A DNA stretch of 64,000 nt from an uncultured Bacteroidota bacterium. GTDB lineage: Bacteria; Bacteroidota; Bacteroidia; Bacteroidales; 4484-276. Below are positions 56,793 to 64,000 of the stretch, one piece after another. The first letter of the stretch is position 1, and the number at the start of each line of letters is the position of its first letter. The DNA lies in NCBI GenBank assembly GCA_903944895.1, contig CAJATL010000052.1:1-64000 (forward strand), given 5' to 3'. The position numbers were made by a program, and so were the translations under genes. The notes beneath the pieces were generated by a model. The model was not told where the DNA came from. It ran no database searches and saw nothing but the letters and a program-made list of their open reading frames with translations.

Positions 56793-57113
56793 TCAGAAAG
56801 TTACAACCTTATCGGCCCAGATTACCAGATTCACACAATCGATCATCGTCGAAAGGGGGCAATTATCAGTTTCGTTCAACTGCCTTGATTTCAGACAAGT
56901 CCCACATGCCAGAATTTTGCCACCTGCCGCGACAAAAAGTTTTAACTGCTCGTCAACATTGTACTTTTCGTGAGTCAGCCCTTCACATTCCACGGCTTCT
57001 CCCATCAGGAAAACTTTAACATCATTCCCCATTTTTTTTGAAGTCACGGCATTTCTGAAAACATTCCATGCTTTTTCAAACTCTTTTGTTTCGATGATGA
57101 TCCCGATTTTCAT
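56793..57113 (-). CDS. DsrE/DsrF-like small protein
   Basis: 106 residues with a Rossmann-like pattern: IGIIIETKEFEKAWNVFRNA, DVKVFLMGEAVECEGL, LKLFVAAGGKILACGTCLKSRQ and VIWADKVVTF. The Cys-Gly-Thr-Cys site in the middle is shared by sulfur-relay or thiol proteins of the DsrE family. Only eight bases separate it from the lytic transglycosylase gene, so it is the last gene of a minus-strand operon. The role is unknown; a thiol or sulfur carrier is possible. Confidence 0.8.
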   Translation of the reverse strand: MKIGIIIETKEFEKAWNVFRNAVTSKKMGNDVKVFLMGEAVECEGLTHEKYNVDEQLKLFVAAGGKILACGTCLKSRQLNETDNCPLSTMIDCVNLVIWADKVVTF

Positions 57114-57121
57114 AGCTTAAA

Positions 57122-58120
57122 TTACTTGTAATTTTGTGGAGGTGCAGCCTGTCGTTCCATCAATTTTGAATGGCTTAAAGTAAGATCAAGCGGTATTTTT
57201 ATTGAATATTCCTTTCCGGAGGCGTTTGGCAGTTGGTTTTCGCGTAGCCAGGGATTGAAATATTTGAGCGTTTTGTAGGTTATGCCCATGCTTTTGGAAT
57301 AGTCAACCAGGTTTGTGATAGGGGTAGTAACTGTAACTGTTGTTGAAGGAATCGGAGGATATAAATCTTCGTTTTTCAGGTAAAAGCCAAATTTCTCAGG
57401 TTGGAGGAAAATTGTTTTAATGGCATAAATCCTGAATAAATACCTGGTAGTTTCGACCGAGAGCATGAGATCGTAATAATTGTTTACTTTTTGCTTTTTC
57501 AGTTCTTCCGAAATCCTTGCCATTCCTGTATTGTAAGACGCTGCCACCAGTGTCCAGTTACCAAATTTCGAATAGGCTTCTTTAAAATATTTACACGCCG
57601 CCAAAGTGGATTTTTCAACATTATAACGCTCATCAACAAAGTCGTTAACCTCGAGGCCACGCTCTTTTGCGGTAGTTTTTAAAATTTGCCAAAAACCCGT
57701 TGCACCTGCAGGTGATGTTACATTTTCGAGTCCACTTTCGATAAGTGCCAGGTATTTAAAATCGTTGGGAATGCCCTGTTTTTCCAGAATGGGTTCAATT
57801 ACTGGGAGCCAGCGATGGGCGCGTTTTAGAATCATGATTGTTGCCGAATGCCAGTAGGTGTTTACATTTAGCTCACGGTCGAGATATTCGCGCACATAAA
57901 AAACATCAAGTGGTGCAGGTTCGCCGCAAAAACTAACCGAATCAGGGATTGTGACGCTATAAACGGGATGTTGTATGCCTGGCATCAATGGAGGAAAGAT
58001 GGATTGCCCCTGTTGAAATGATTCATCTGATGGCTTTTGTTGGCCCGATGCAAGGTAGAAAAACAGTATGGCAACTGCCAAAAGCGAAAAACCGACAGAG
58101 AAATACAGATTTTTCTTCAT
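57122..58120 (-). CDS. Lytic transglycosylase, SLT family
   Basis: 332 residues. An N-terminal helix (FSVGFSLLAVAILFFYLASG) serves as signal peptide or anchor. The SLT domain (about 100-250) shows IPNDFKYLALIESGLENVTSPAGATGFWQI, with catalytic Glu128 in LIESGLE, then VAASYNTGMARI. A poorly conserved LysM-like module may lie at about 268-318 (TTVTVTTPITNLVDYSKSMG, LKYFNPWLRE, YSIKIP), as in MltD. It cleaves peptidoglycan between MurNAc and GlcNAc. Eight bases to the DsrE-like gene and 26 to rfbC suggest one operon. Confidence 0.9.
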   Translation of the reverse strand: MKKNLYFSVGFSLLAVAILFFYLASGQQKPSDESFQQGQSIFPPLMPGIQHPVYSVTIPDSVSFCGEPAPLDVFYVREYLDRELNVNTYWHSATIMILKRAHRWLPVIEPILEKQGIPNDFKYLALIESGLENVTSPAGATGFWQILKTTAKERGLEVNDFVDERYNVEKSTLAACKYFKEAYSKFGNWTLVAASYNTGMARISEELKKQKVNNYYDLMLSVETTRYLFRIYAIKTIFLQPEKFGFYLKNEDLYPPIPSTTVTVTTPITNLVDYSKSMGITYKTLKYFNPWLRENQLPNASGKEYSIKIPLDLTLSHSKLMERQAAPPQNYK

Positions 58121-58146
58121 TGGATTAAATTTAGGGTTTCGGAAAG

Positions 58147-58692
58147 CTAAAACGGGCTGATAAAATCTTTAAACAAAGGCGATATTTTATCTTTTTCAGA
58201 TAAAACCGGATGAATGTCCTTTCCCCAGTCAATGCCAAGGTCAGGATCATCCCATCTGATGCTGCCTTCGGAGGCTTTATCGTAAACGTTGGTGCATTTA
58301 TAAAAAAACACAGTATGATCTTCGAGGGTCAGGAAACCATGGGCAAAGCCTGCCGGAACCCAGTACATCCATTTGTTTTTGTCGCTGAGTACGATGGACG
58401 CCCATTTTCCATAAGTTGGCGATTCCTGCCTCAGATCAACAGCTACATCGAGCACAGAGCCGTGCATTACCCGTACTAATTTTCCCTGTGAAAATGGCGG
58501 TCGTTGAAAGTGCAGGCCGCGGAGCACATTTTTCATCGAACGCGATTCGTTGTCCTGAATAAAAGTTACATCAATGCCGTGTGCCAGGAATTTATCACGA
58601 TTGTACGATTCAAAAAAGTATCCCCTTTCGTCTTCAAAAACGGCAGGTTTTATAATCAGCAGGTCGTTAATTTCAGTTTTTTCGATTTTCAT
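58147..58692 (-). CDS. rfbC: dTDP-4-dehydrorhamnose 3,5-epimerase
   Basis: 181 residues from the ATG at 58692; an in-frame TTG seven codons upstream is less likely. The motifs FEDERGYFFESYNRDKF, FIQDNESRSMKNVLRGLHFQ, GKLVRVMHGSVLDVAVDLR and WVPAGFAHGFLTLEDHTVFFYK cover the cupin active site, including His in LRGLHFQ and the Asp in DVAVDLR. It makes dTDP-L-rhamnose precursors for cell-surface polysaccharide. The other rfb genes are not in the window. Confidence 0.95.
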   Translation of the reverse strand: MKIEKTEINDLLIIKPAVFEDERGYFFESYNRDKFLAHGIDVTFIQDNESRSMKNVLRGLHFQRPPFSQGKLVRVMHGSVLDVAVDLRQESPTYGKWASIVLSDKNKWMYWVPAGFAHGFLTLEDHTVFFYKCTNVYDKASEGSIRWDDPDLGIDWGKDIHPVLSEKDKISPLFKDFISPF

Positions 58693-58742
58693 GTGAAATG
58701 TTTTTTTGGTCAAAAATAGGAAAAATGCGACAACACAAAATA

Positions 58743-60233
58743 TTATTCTTTCCTGATAAAATCCCTGGCATCTGAAGCTGCATTATTTAAATAAGCTACA
58801 TCAAGTTTGTTATTACGAATCCGATAAAGCCATAAAAAGAAAAATAAGGAAGCTATTAAAGAAATGCTGATTCCAATAATTGTTCCTGTAAAAACAGCCA
58901 TATTAAGTCCTTCCGGAGCGACAAACAGGTAGGTAGTAACCACTGAGGTCATAAAAATGGCAGGGATCAGCATAATCCAGTAAAATTTCCGGTTTAGCGC
59001 AAGGTAAACAGTAATCGACCATAAAACAATGGTGGCGAGGGTTTGGTTGGACCATGCCATGTATCGCCAGATTATGGCGAAATCCATCTGGGTAAGCACA
59101 AAACCAGCAACAAACAGCGGAACAGTAATATAAAGCCGGTTTTTTATGGGTCCCTGTTTAAGTTTGAGAAAATCAGCAACGATGAGTCGTGCACTTCTGA
59201 AAGCCGTATCACCGGAAGTGATGGGCGCAGCTACAACACCGATGATCGCCAGAATAGCCCCAAACCTTCCAAGCAGCGAATTTGAAATTTCATTCACGAT
59301 CCAGGCTGCATTGCCCTTATGTTCGGCCATTACGGTATTTAATTCGTTCACACCACCAAAAAAACTCATCGCAACGGCAGCCCAGATCATGGCTACAAGG
59401 CCTTCGGTAATCATTGCCCCATAAAACACGCGCCGGCCATAGCGTTCCTGAGTGATGCATCGCGCCATTAACGGAGATTGTGTAGAGTGAAATCCTGAAA
59501 TTGCCCCGCAGGCAATGGTAACAAACAACATGGGGAAAACCGGGAATTTATCGGCTTCAGCATTCATATTTGTAAAATTTGCCGGTGTAAGTTCAGGGAT
59601 TGGCAATCCATTATAAATCATCATTCCGCCAATACCCACAGCCATAAAAAGAATTGCAAAGCCAAAAAACGGATAAATGCGGCCAATGAGTTTATCAATG
59701 GGCAACAAGGTAGCAAGCACGTAATAAATAAAGATAATCACAGCCCAGGTAGTTACATCAAGAAGTCCGGGAGTAAGTCCTGACAAAATTTTTGCCGGCC
59801 CCATAATAAAAACGGCTCCGACCAAAATCATCATAGCCACTGTAAAAACCCGCATAAACTGCTTGGTGCCGATTCCCATGATGCTTCCAACAATCTCCGG
59901 AATGCTTTTTCCACCCATTCTTAGCGACATCATACCCGAAAAATAGTCGTGAGCAGCACCTGCAAAAATACATCCCAGCACAATCCACAAAAAAGCCACT
60001 GGTCCCCACATTGCCCCGGCAATTGCGCCGAAAATAGGACCTAAACCAGCTATGTTCAGGAATTGTATCAGGAAAATTTTTGGCCATTTCAACGGGACAA
60101 AATCAACACCATCGGCCATCGTCATAGCCGGAGTGGGGCGGTTATTATCAATTACAAATACTTTTTCGACTACTTTGCCATAAAGGAGGTAACCCAGAAT
60201 AAGCGCCGCTACTGAAATAAAAAAGGTAATCAT
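58743..60233 (-). CDS. cstA: CstA-family carbon starvation protein
   Basis: 496 residues with about 12 or more transmembrane helices. Typical CstA segments are DFVPLKWPKIFLIQFLNIAGLGPIFGAIAGA, GCIFAGAAHDYFSGMMSLR, GKSIPEIVG, FHSTQSPLMARCITQERYGR and TSGDTAFRSARLIVADF. Family members import peptides or pyruvate during carbon limitation. The length is shorter than E. coli CstA (about 700), as in the short form of many bacteria. A TATTTTTG -7-like element lies 15 bases upstream on the minus strand (60248-60255). The product is a single gene between rfbC and the PKD gene. Confidence 0.9.
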   Translation of the reverse strand: MITFFISVAALILGYLLYGKVVEKVFVIDNNRPTPAMTMADGVDFVPLKWPKIFLIQFLNIAGLGPIFGAIAGAMWGPVAFLWIVLGCIFAGAAHDYFSGMMSLRMGGKSIPEIVGSIMGIGTKQFMRVFTVAMMILVGAVFIMGPAKILSGLTPGLLDVTTWAVIIFIYYVLATLLPIDKLIGRIYPFFGFAILFMAVGIGGMMIYNGLPIPELTPANFTNMNAEADKFPVFPMLFVTIACGAISGFHSTQSPLMARCITQERYGRRVFYGAMITEGLVAMIWAAVAMSFFGGVNELNTVMAEHKGNAAWIVNEISNSLLGRFGAILAIIGVVAAPITSGDTAFRSARLIVADFLKLKQGPIKNRLYITVPLFVAGFVLTQMDFAIIWRYMAWSNQTLATIVLWSITVYLALNRKFYWIMLIPAIFMTSVVTTYLFVAPEGLNMAVFTGTIIGISISLIASLFFFLWLYRIRNNKLDVAYLNNAASDARDFIRKE

Positions 60234-60374
60234 ACTTCAATTTTTTACAAAAATAGAAAAGCTTACGCAACTTCTCGTAAAAATTCAACGATCGAAAGTA
60301 CTATGTGACGCTTTGGTCAAAAATACTGGAAGTTTAAAGAAGCGTTAAAAGGAAACGTCTTGCTCTTAAAAACA

Positions 60375-60403
60375 AAGAGCAACCTTTAAGTAAAGTTGCT
60401 CTT
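60375..60403 (-). terminator. Hairpin with terminator shape on the minus strand
   Basis: AAGAGCAAC/GTTGCTCTT with an inner TTTA/TAAA pairing. On the minus strand it is followed by TGTTTTT. It lies upstream of cstA, and no minus-strand gene ends just before it. Confidence 0.5.
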
Positions 60404-60503
60404 CGCAAAAACCAAATGAAAGATGGAACCAGGTTGATGATGTGATTTTTTGATGCTCAATAAAAATTTATAAAACGCTTAAAAAGGATCAGTAAATGAG
60501 CTG

Positions 60504-60717
60504 ATGAGTAAAATGAAGTTTGGGGGAATCCTCCCGGATTCAATTGCTGATGTTGAGTTAAAAAACCATATGAAAAAAGCAATTTGAGCGTAAAAACAAA
60601 AATGGTTTCCTGCAAATGCTGAGAGGTGACCCCGCAAAAAAAATTAAATCTTTTGCATCAAAAAAACCAAGTGCTAAAGGATATCAGCAGTTGTTTGATA
60701 ATTTTAGCAGTTATTAA
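60504..60717 (+). pseudogene. Small basic ORF split by a frameshift in a run of six A
   Basis: From the ATG at 60504 the frame reads MSKMKFGGILPDSIADVELK and NHMKK, then meets TGA at 60585. If one A is removed from the run at 60573-60578, the frame continues as QFERKNKNGFLQMLRGDPAK, KIKSFASKKPSAKGYQQLFD and NFSSY to the TAA at 60715-60717. The joined product would be 70 residues, strongly basic. Both halves look like one protein by composition. It may be a real frameshifted gene, a sequencing error, or chance. The family was not recognised. The rest of 60234-60866 holds nothing else that I can support. Confidence 0.45.
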
Positions 60718-60866
60718 AATTTAAATATTTGAAAGAACGATTTGAAATGGAATTTAAATACATCGTAATTCAACCAGTCTCCATTTCTTAGACAGGCTAA
60801 TAATAAATGGTTGCCTGATGGATTTTTTTATCAGCAAAGTTTGTTTCTAAAGCCTGGTTATTAATA

Positions 60867-60906
60867 AAAAACCGCCTTTAATTCCTTGAAGACGGTTAAT
60901 TCATTA
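60867..60906 (-). terminator. Terminator of the PKD gene
   Basis: On the minus strand AACCGTCTT pairs with AAAGGCGGTT (one G-T) and is followed by TTTTTT. The same 40 bases occur at 63961-64000 with one difference. Confidence 0.85.
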
Positions 60907-60927
60907 AAGAATTCGGGGAGGGGACAA

Positions 60928-63816
60928 TCACCTGATAATAAACTTTTTGGACAACTTTTGATTCCCGCCGTAAATCATCAAACTATAAATTCCCTGAGGC
61001 AATTCGGGAAGTGATATTTTAAGATTGTTGTTGCCGGCCATCATGTTTTCGGTTCGTGAACAGACTTCCTGACCCAGATAATTGATTACCGACATAGTCA
61101 ATTCAATGTTGGAGGTCACACCAACATTTAATTCAAAGCTTCCATTGTTGGGGTTTGGAAAAATTTCTCCTGACGAAAACAAAGTCTCGGGTGTTGAAAT
61201 ATTCAAAGGTCCGGCAGACATTTCGAACCCAGCACAATAGTTGTCGGTCAAACCTTGCCCGGCTACGGTAAGGCATACCTCGTACCAGCCAGGTACAGTG
61301 TATTCGTGAGTTGGGTTCTGGTAAGTCGAAATCGTACCATCACCAAAATTCCACATCCAAAAAACCGGATTACCTGTTGAAGTATCATAAAAATGATAGG
61401 CCATTCCATTTAAACTGTCGGGTTGCATGACAAAGCCAGCCTGCATCAAACCATTTCCATTCCCGGCATTGACACCTTTGCAGCTCGTAAAAAAACAACT
61501 GTCGCCGGTATCCGGATAAAAGGTAGTAAGGCAAACCGCGTATGAACCCGGCGCTGCAAATGTATGTGTAACCGATTGCCCCATTCCTGAAGCGCCATCA
61601 CCAAAATCCCAGAAAAAATCAGCCAGGCTCGAATTGGGTAAAAATCCTTCAAAGGCAAAGGTGAGATCGGCTTGTGCAATCATCGTAAAATCGTTGAAAC
61701 ATTCAGGCGGAATTGTGCCACCAATAGTAACTCCACCGCAAAACTGGCTGTAGCAGCCGCTTTCGGGCGAAGAAACGGTTAGGCAAACCTGATACGTGAT
61801 TTCCTGAGAAAAAGTGTGAACGGGATTTTGTTCGTTGGATGAATTTCCATCGCCAAAATCCCAAAACCAACTTACCTGGCCATTGTAAACCGACATATCA
61901 TAAAACGCGATGGTGAGCGGTAATTCGAAGTCTGGAATCCAGTAATAACCGGCCTCACATGCAATATTCCCGCCAACCGGCACATCATAACAACGGCTAT
62001 CGGTACAAATCAATTCATCATCTGTTATGGTGAGGCAAACCAGGTAAATCCCGGTATCGCCGAACTGATGTTCGGGATTTTGTTCTTCGGAAGTGGTGCC
62101 ATCGCCAAAATCCCAAAAAAAGGCCGCATTTGACGGGTATGAAATATTCTGAAACTGAACTGCCGAAGTACCGGTCTGATACCAGTAAAAGTCGGCAAAA
62201 CAGCTGTATGGAAAGTTTTCCACTTCTACAAGACCGGTGTGCTGGTCGATGCAAGTCGAATCAGCATTATTGATGGTGAGTGTAACTTCGTAGGTTCCTG
62301 GTGCGGGGTAAACGTGCACCGGATTTTGCTCAACAGAAGAATTTCCATCGCCAAAATCCCAACTCCAGGCTCCGGGCGTAAACATCGACAAATCAAAAAA
62401 TCCGACAGCATTTGGCTCAATGTAGGATTGGTTCCAAAAATACAGGGCATGGCAATCGAAGTTCAGGTTTTCGACCAAAACTTCAGAGGTTGTGGTTGTT
62501 GTGCATCCGGTTTCGGCAACATAAACGGTCAGCGAAACGGAGTAAGTCCCCGGCTCAAGATATTGATGAACAGGGTTTGGGTCAGATGAGGTCTGGAAGT
62601 CCCCAAAATTCCATGCCCAGGACGAGGGATTTGGCCAGGAATAATCCTGAAACAGGATGGACAAATCGTCCGTTTGCCACCAGTAAAAATCAGCAGTGCA
62701 ATTCAGGTAAAGCGCGGTATCAACCAAAACTTCATCGTAGCGAATATCCTGGCAGCCAAAAGCTGGATTGCCAATGATGAGGTATACCTGAAAAGTCCCG
62801 GAACCCTCAAAAACATGCGCCGGATTTTGCTCAGATGAAGTGGTTCCATCCCCAAAATCCCAGGTGGAAATTACATTTGGCGGGTAGGAAATATTCTGAA
62901 ACTGCATGGTCGAAATGCCGGTTTGATAATACCAAAAGTCGGCGTTACATCCGTTCAGGAAATTATCGACAAAAATTACTTCGGTGTAAAAATCATAACA
63001 GGTCGAATCGTCGCTGTAAATAGTGAGTTTAACTTCGTGAGCACCTGGTTCGCTAAAAGTGTGAACCGGATTCTGTTCTGAAGAAGACTGGCCATCACCA
63101 AAATCCCAGTTCCAGGTTCCCGGAATAAACCAGGAGTAATCATAAAATTCGACCATTAAAGGATTTTCCAAAGTTTGATTCCAGAAAAAATCTGCCTGGC
63201 AACCGAAGTTGTAACTCTCAACAAAAACCGACCAGTTTGTTGTAGATGCACAGCCGGTTTCCTGTTCATAAATCGTAAGCGAAACATTATAAAATCCGGT
63301 TTCCGGATATTGATGAGCCGGGTTTTGTTCAGTCGAAGATTGTCCGTCGCCAAAATTCCATAACCAGGTTGTTGGGGCAGGCCATGAATAATCTTCAAAC
63401 TGCACCATTAAATTGGTGTTTTGCCACCAGCCAAAATCCGAATAACAATCGTAAGGCACAATGTTCACGGTACAAATCTGGAAATCGGCAATGAGGTTAA
63501 AATTTCCATTTCCAAAAGGAAGTTGCTGAGATTGTAAAAGTCCGGAACAGTCGATGATAAAAACATTTACAACACCAGCCGGCGCATTGCCCGATATTTC
63601 GAAAACATCGTTGTAAATTCCGTCAATGCCTGTATTCACAATATTAAAATAATCCGGGTTGTTGGGAATATTGTCGGCGTTAATAAAAATCATTTGTCCG
63701 GCCATCGGCAAACCGGTGTTCAGGTCTGTCACCGTCCCGCCTACTGTGATGGTTTGACTGGCTGCCGCAAACAACGAAACACAAATTAACACGAAGGAAG
63801 AAATTACATTTTTCAT
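60928..63816 (-). CDS. Nine-PKD surface protein with T9SS tail
   Basis: 962 residues. After a signal peptide (ISSFVLICVSLFAAASQ) comes a carboxypeptidase-regulatory-like domain (about 22-115; ITVGGTVTDLNTGLPMAG). Nine PKD domains follow, each with a W-x-F-G-D-G core (for example WNWDFGDGQSSSEQNP). Domains 1-3 and 4-6 form two copies of a three-domain block of about 248 residues; domains 7-9 are more diverse. Each of the first domains carries one or two cysteines, so disulfides are likely. The T9SS type A tail begins GEIFPNPNNGSFELNV and ends GIYSLMIYGGNQ. PKD arrays serve as spacers or ligand binders on the surface. Confidence 0.92.
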   Translation of the reverse strand: MKNVISSFVLICVSLFAAASQTITVGGTVTDLNTGLPMAGQMIFINADNIPNNPDYFNIVNTGIDGIYNDVFEISGNAPAGVVNVFIIDCSGLLQSQQLPFGNGNFNLIADFQICTVNIVPYDCYSDFGWWQNTNLMVQFEDYSWPAPTTWLWNFGDGQSSTEQNPAHQYPETGFYNVSLTIYEQETGCASTTNWSVFVESYNFGCQADFFWNQTLENPLMVEFYDYSWFIPGTWNWDFGDGQSSSEQNPVHTFSEPGAHEVKLTIYSDDSTCYDFYTEVIFVDNFLNGCNADFWYYQTGISTMQFQNISYPPNVISTWDFGDGTTSSEQNPAHVFEGSGTFQVYLIIGNPAFGCQDIRYDEVLVDTALYLNCTADFYWWQTDDLSILFQDYSWPNPSSWAWNFGDFQTSSDPNPVHQYLEPGTYSVSLTVYVAETGCTTTTTSEVLVENLNFDCHALYFWNQSYIEPNAVGFFDLSMFTPGAWSWDFGDGNSSVEQNPVHVYPAPGTYEVTLTINNADSTCIDQHTGLVEVENFPYSCFADFYWYQTGTSAVQFQNISYPSNAAFFWDFGDGTTSEEQNPEHQFGDTGIYLVCLTITDDELICTDSRCYDVPVGGNIACEAGYYWIPDFELPLTIAFYDMSVYNGQVSWFWDFGDGNSSNEQNPVHTFSQEITYQVCLTVSSPESGCYSQFCGGVTIGGTIPPECFNDFTMIAQADLTFAFEGFLPNSSLADFFWDFGDGASGMGQSVTHTFAAPGSYAVCLTTFYPDTGDSCFFTSCKGVNAGNGNGLMQAGFVMQPDSLNGMAYHFYDTSTGNPVFWMWNFGDGTISTYQNPTHEYTVPGWYEVCLTVAGQGLTDNYCAGFEMSAGPLNISTPETLFSSGEIFPNPNNGSFELNVGVTSNIELTMSVINYLGQEVCSRTENMMAGNNNLKISLPELPQGIYSLMIYGGNQKLSKKFIIR

Positions 63817-63884
63817 AATTCAGAATTTAACAAGTCATCGCTTTACAATAATTTGCGTAGTCGACAGCAGAACCATAATGTTTA

Positions 63885-63892
63885 CAAATTTA
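63885..63892 (-). promoter_or_regulatory. Promoter -7 element of the PKD gene
   Basis: On the minus strand TAAATTTG matches TAnnTTTG, about 70 bases before the start codon. Confidence 0.45.
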
Positions 63893-63960
63893 AGCCAAAA
63901 AGTGTGCATCCGGTTAACGGATTGCAGAAAAGGTTAAATCTTACGCTGGTTTTGGAAAAT

Positions 63961-64000
63961 AAAAAACCGCCTTCAATTCCTTGAAGACGGTTAATTCATT
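63961..64000 (-). terminator. Terminator copy at the window edge
   Basis: A 40-base stretch identical to 60867-60906 except for one base. It must terminate a minus-strand gene whose coding sequence lies to the right of the window. Confidence 0.8.

Overview
The window comes from a member of the Bacteroidota (Bacteroidetes), most likely an uncultured lineage of class Bacteroidia. The evidence is: seven large secreted proteins ending in a type IX secretion (T9SS) type A C-terminal domain; TonB-dependent receptors with carboxypeptidase-regulatory-like N-termini; LytTR and NarL two-component pairs; an ECF sigma/FecR pair; a Bacteroidetes-type HU protein; a fused E1 alpha/beta 2-oxoacid dehydrogenase; and several copies of the phylum's promoter -7 element TAnnTTTG. 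No phage, plasmid, IS transposase, integrase or CRISPR array was recognised. The sequence does not support a genus.

Layout. 1-9.3 kb: the 3' end of a T9SS protein, then a patchwork of gene remnants, including three separate copies of the 3' end of glycine dehydrogenase (gcvP). Between the remnants sit a TonB receptor-LytTR kinase-regulator operon (+) and a LruC-domain protein/lipoprotein pair (-). 9.3-14.1 kb (-): fused E1 dehydrogenase, and a PadR regulator with a PspC membrane protein. 14.8-21.4 kb: PQQ-type beta-propeller, double GNAT acetyltransferase, exported superoxide dismutase (-), TPR sensor kinase with NarL-type regulator, and a lone receiver protein. 21.6-43 kb: a surface-protein island with giant LamG proteins, a parallel beta-helix protein, a secreted phospholipase D-like enzyme and a BNR/propeller protein, all with T9SS tails. 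Two tiny C-terminally anchored proteins and an HU protein lie among them.

43.8-49.4 kb: the methionine/aspartate operon (aspartokinase, metY, metX, hom). It is preceded by an SAM-I riboswitch, an unannotated 41-codon leader ORF whose Met codons cluster at its end, and hairpins; tRNA-Thr(CGT) follows. 49.4-51 kb: two toxin-antitoxin pairs. The first toxin (MazF-like) is cut short by an in-frame TAA; the second (HicAB) looks intact and has an operator-like palindrome over its promoter. 51.9-56.8 kb: a lipoprotein, then an ECF sigma-FecR-TonB receptor system. 56.8-60.2 kb (-): DsrE-like protein, lytic transglycosylase, dTDP-sugar epimerase and CstA. 60.5 kb: a small ORF split by a frameshift. 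60.9-63.8 kb (-): a nine-PKD T9SS protein with a three-domain super-repeat. Its terminator recurs at the right edge, which implies a paralogue just outside.

Candidates for undescribed biology are (i) the riboswitch/Met-rich-leader/hairpin arrangement before the methionine operon, (ii) the repeated pairing of a large T9SS protein with a tiny glycine-rich, C-terminally anchored protein, (iii) the repeated gcvP 3' ends, and (iv) a phased 22-bp triple repeat plus a perfect palindrome upstream of the HU gene. All are sequence readings without database searches.
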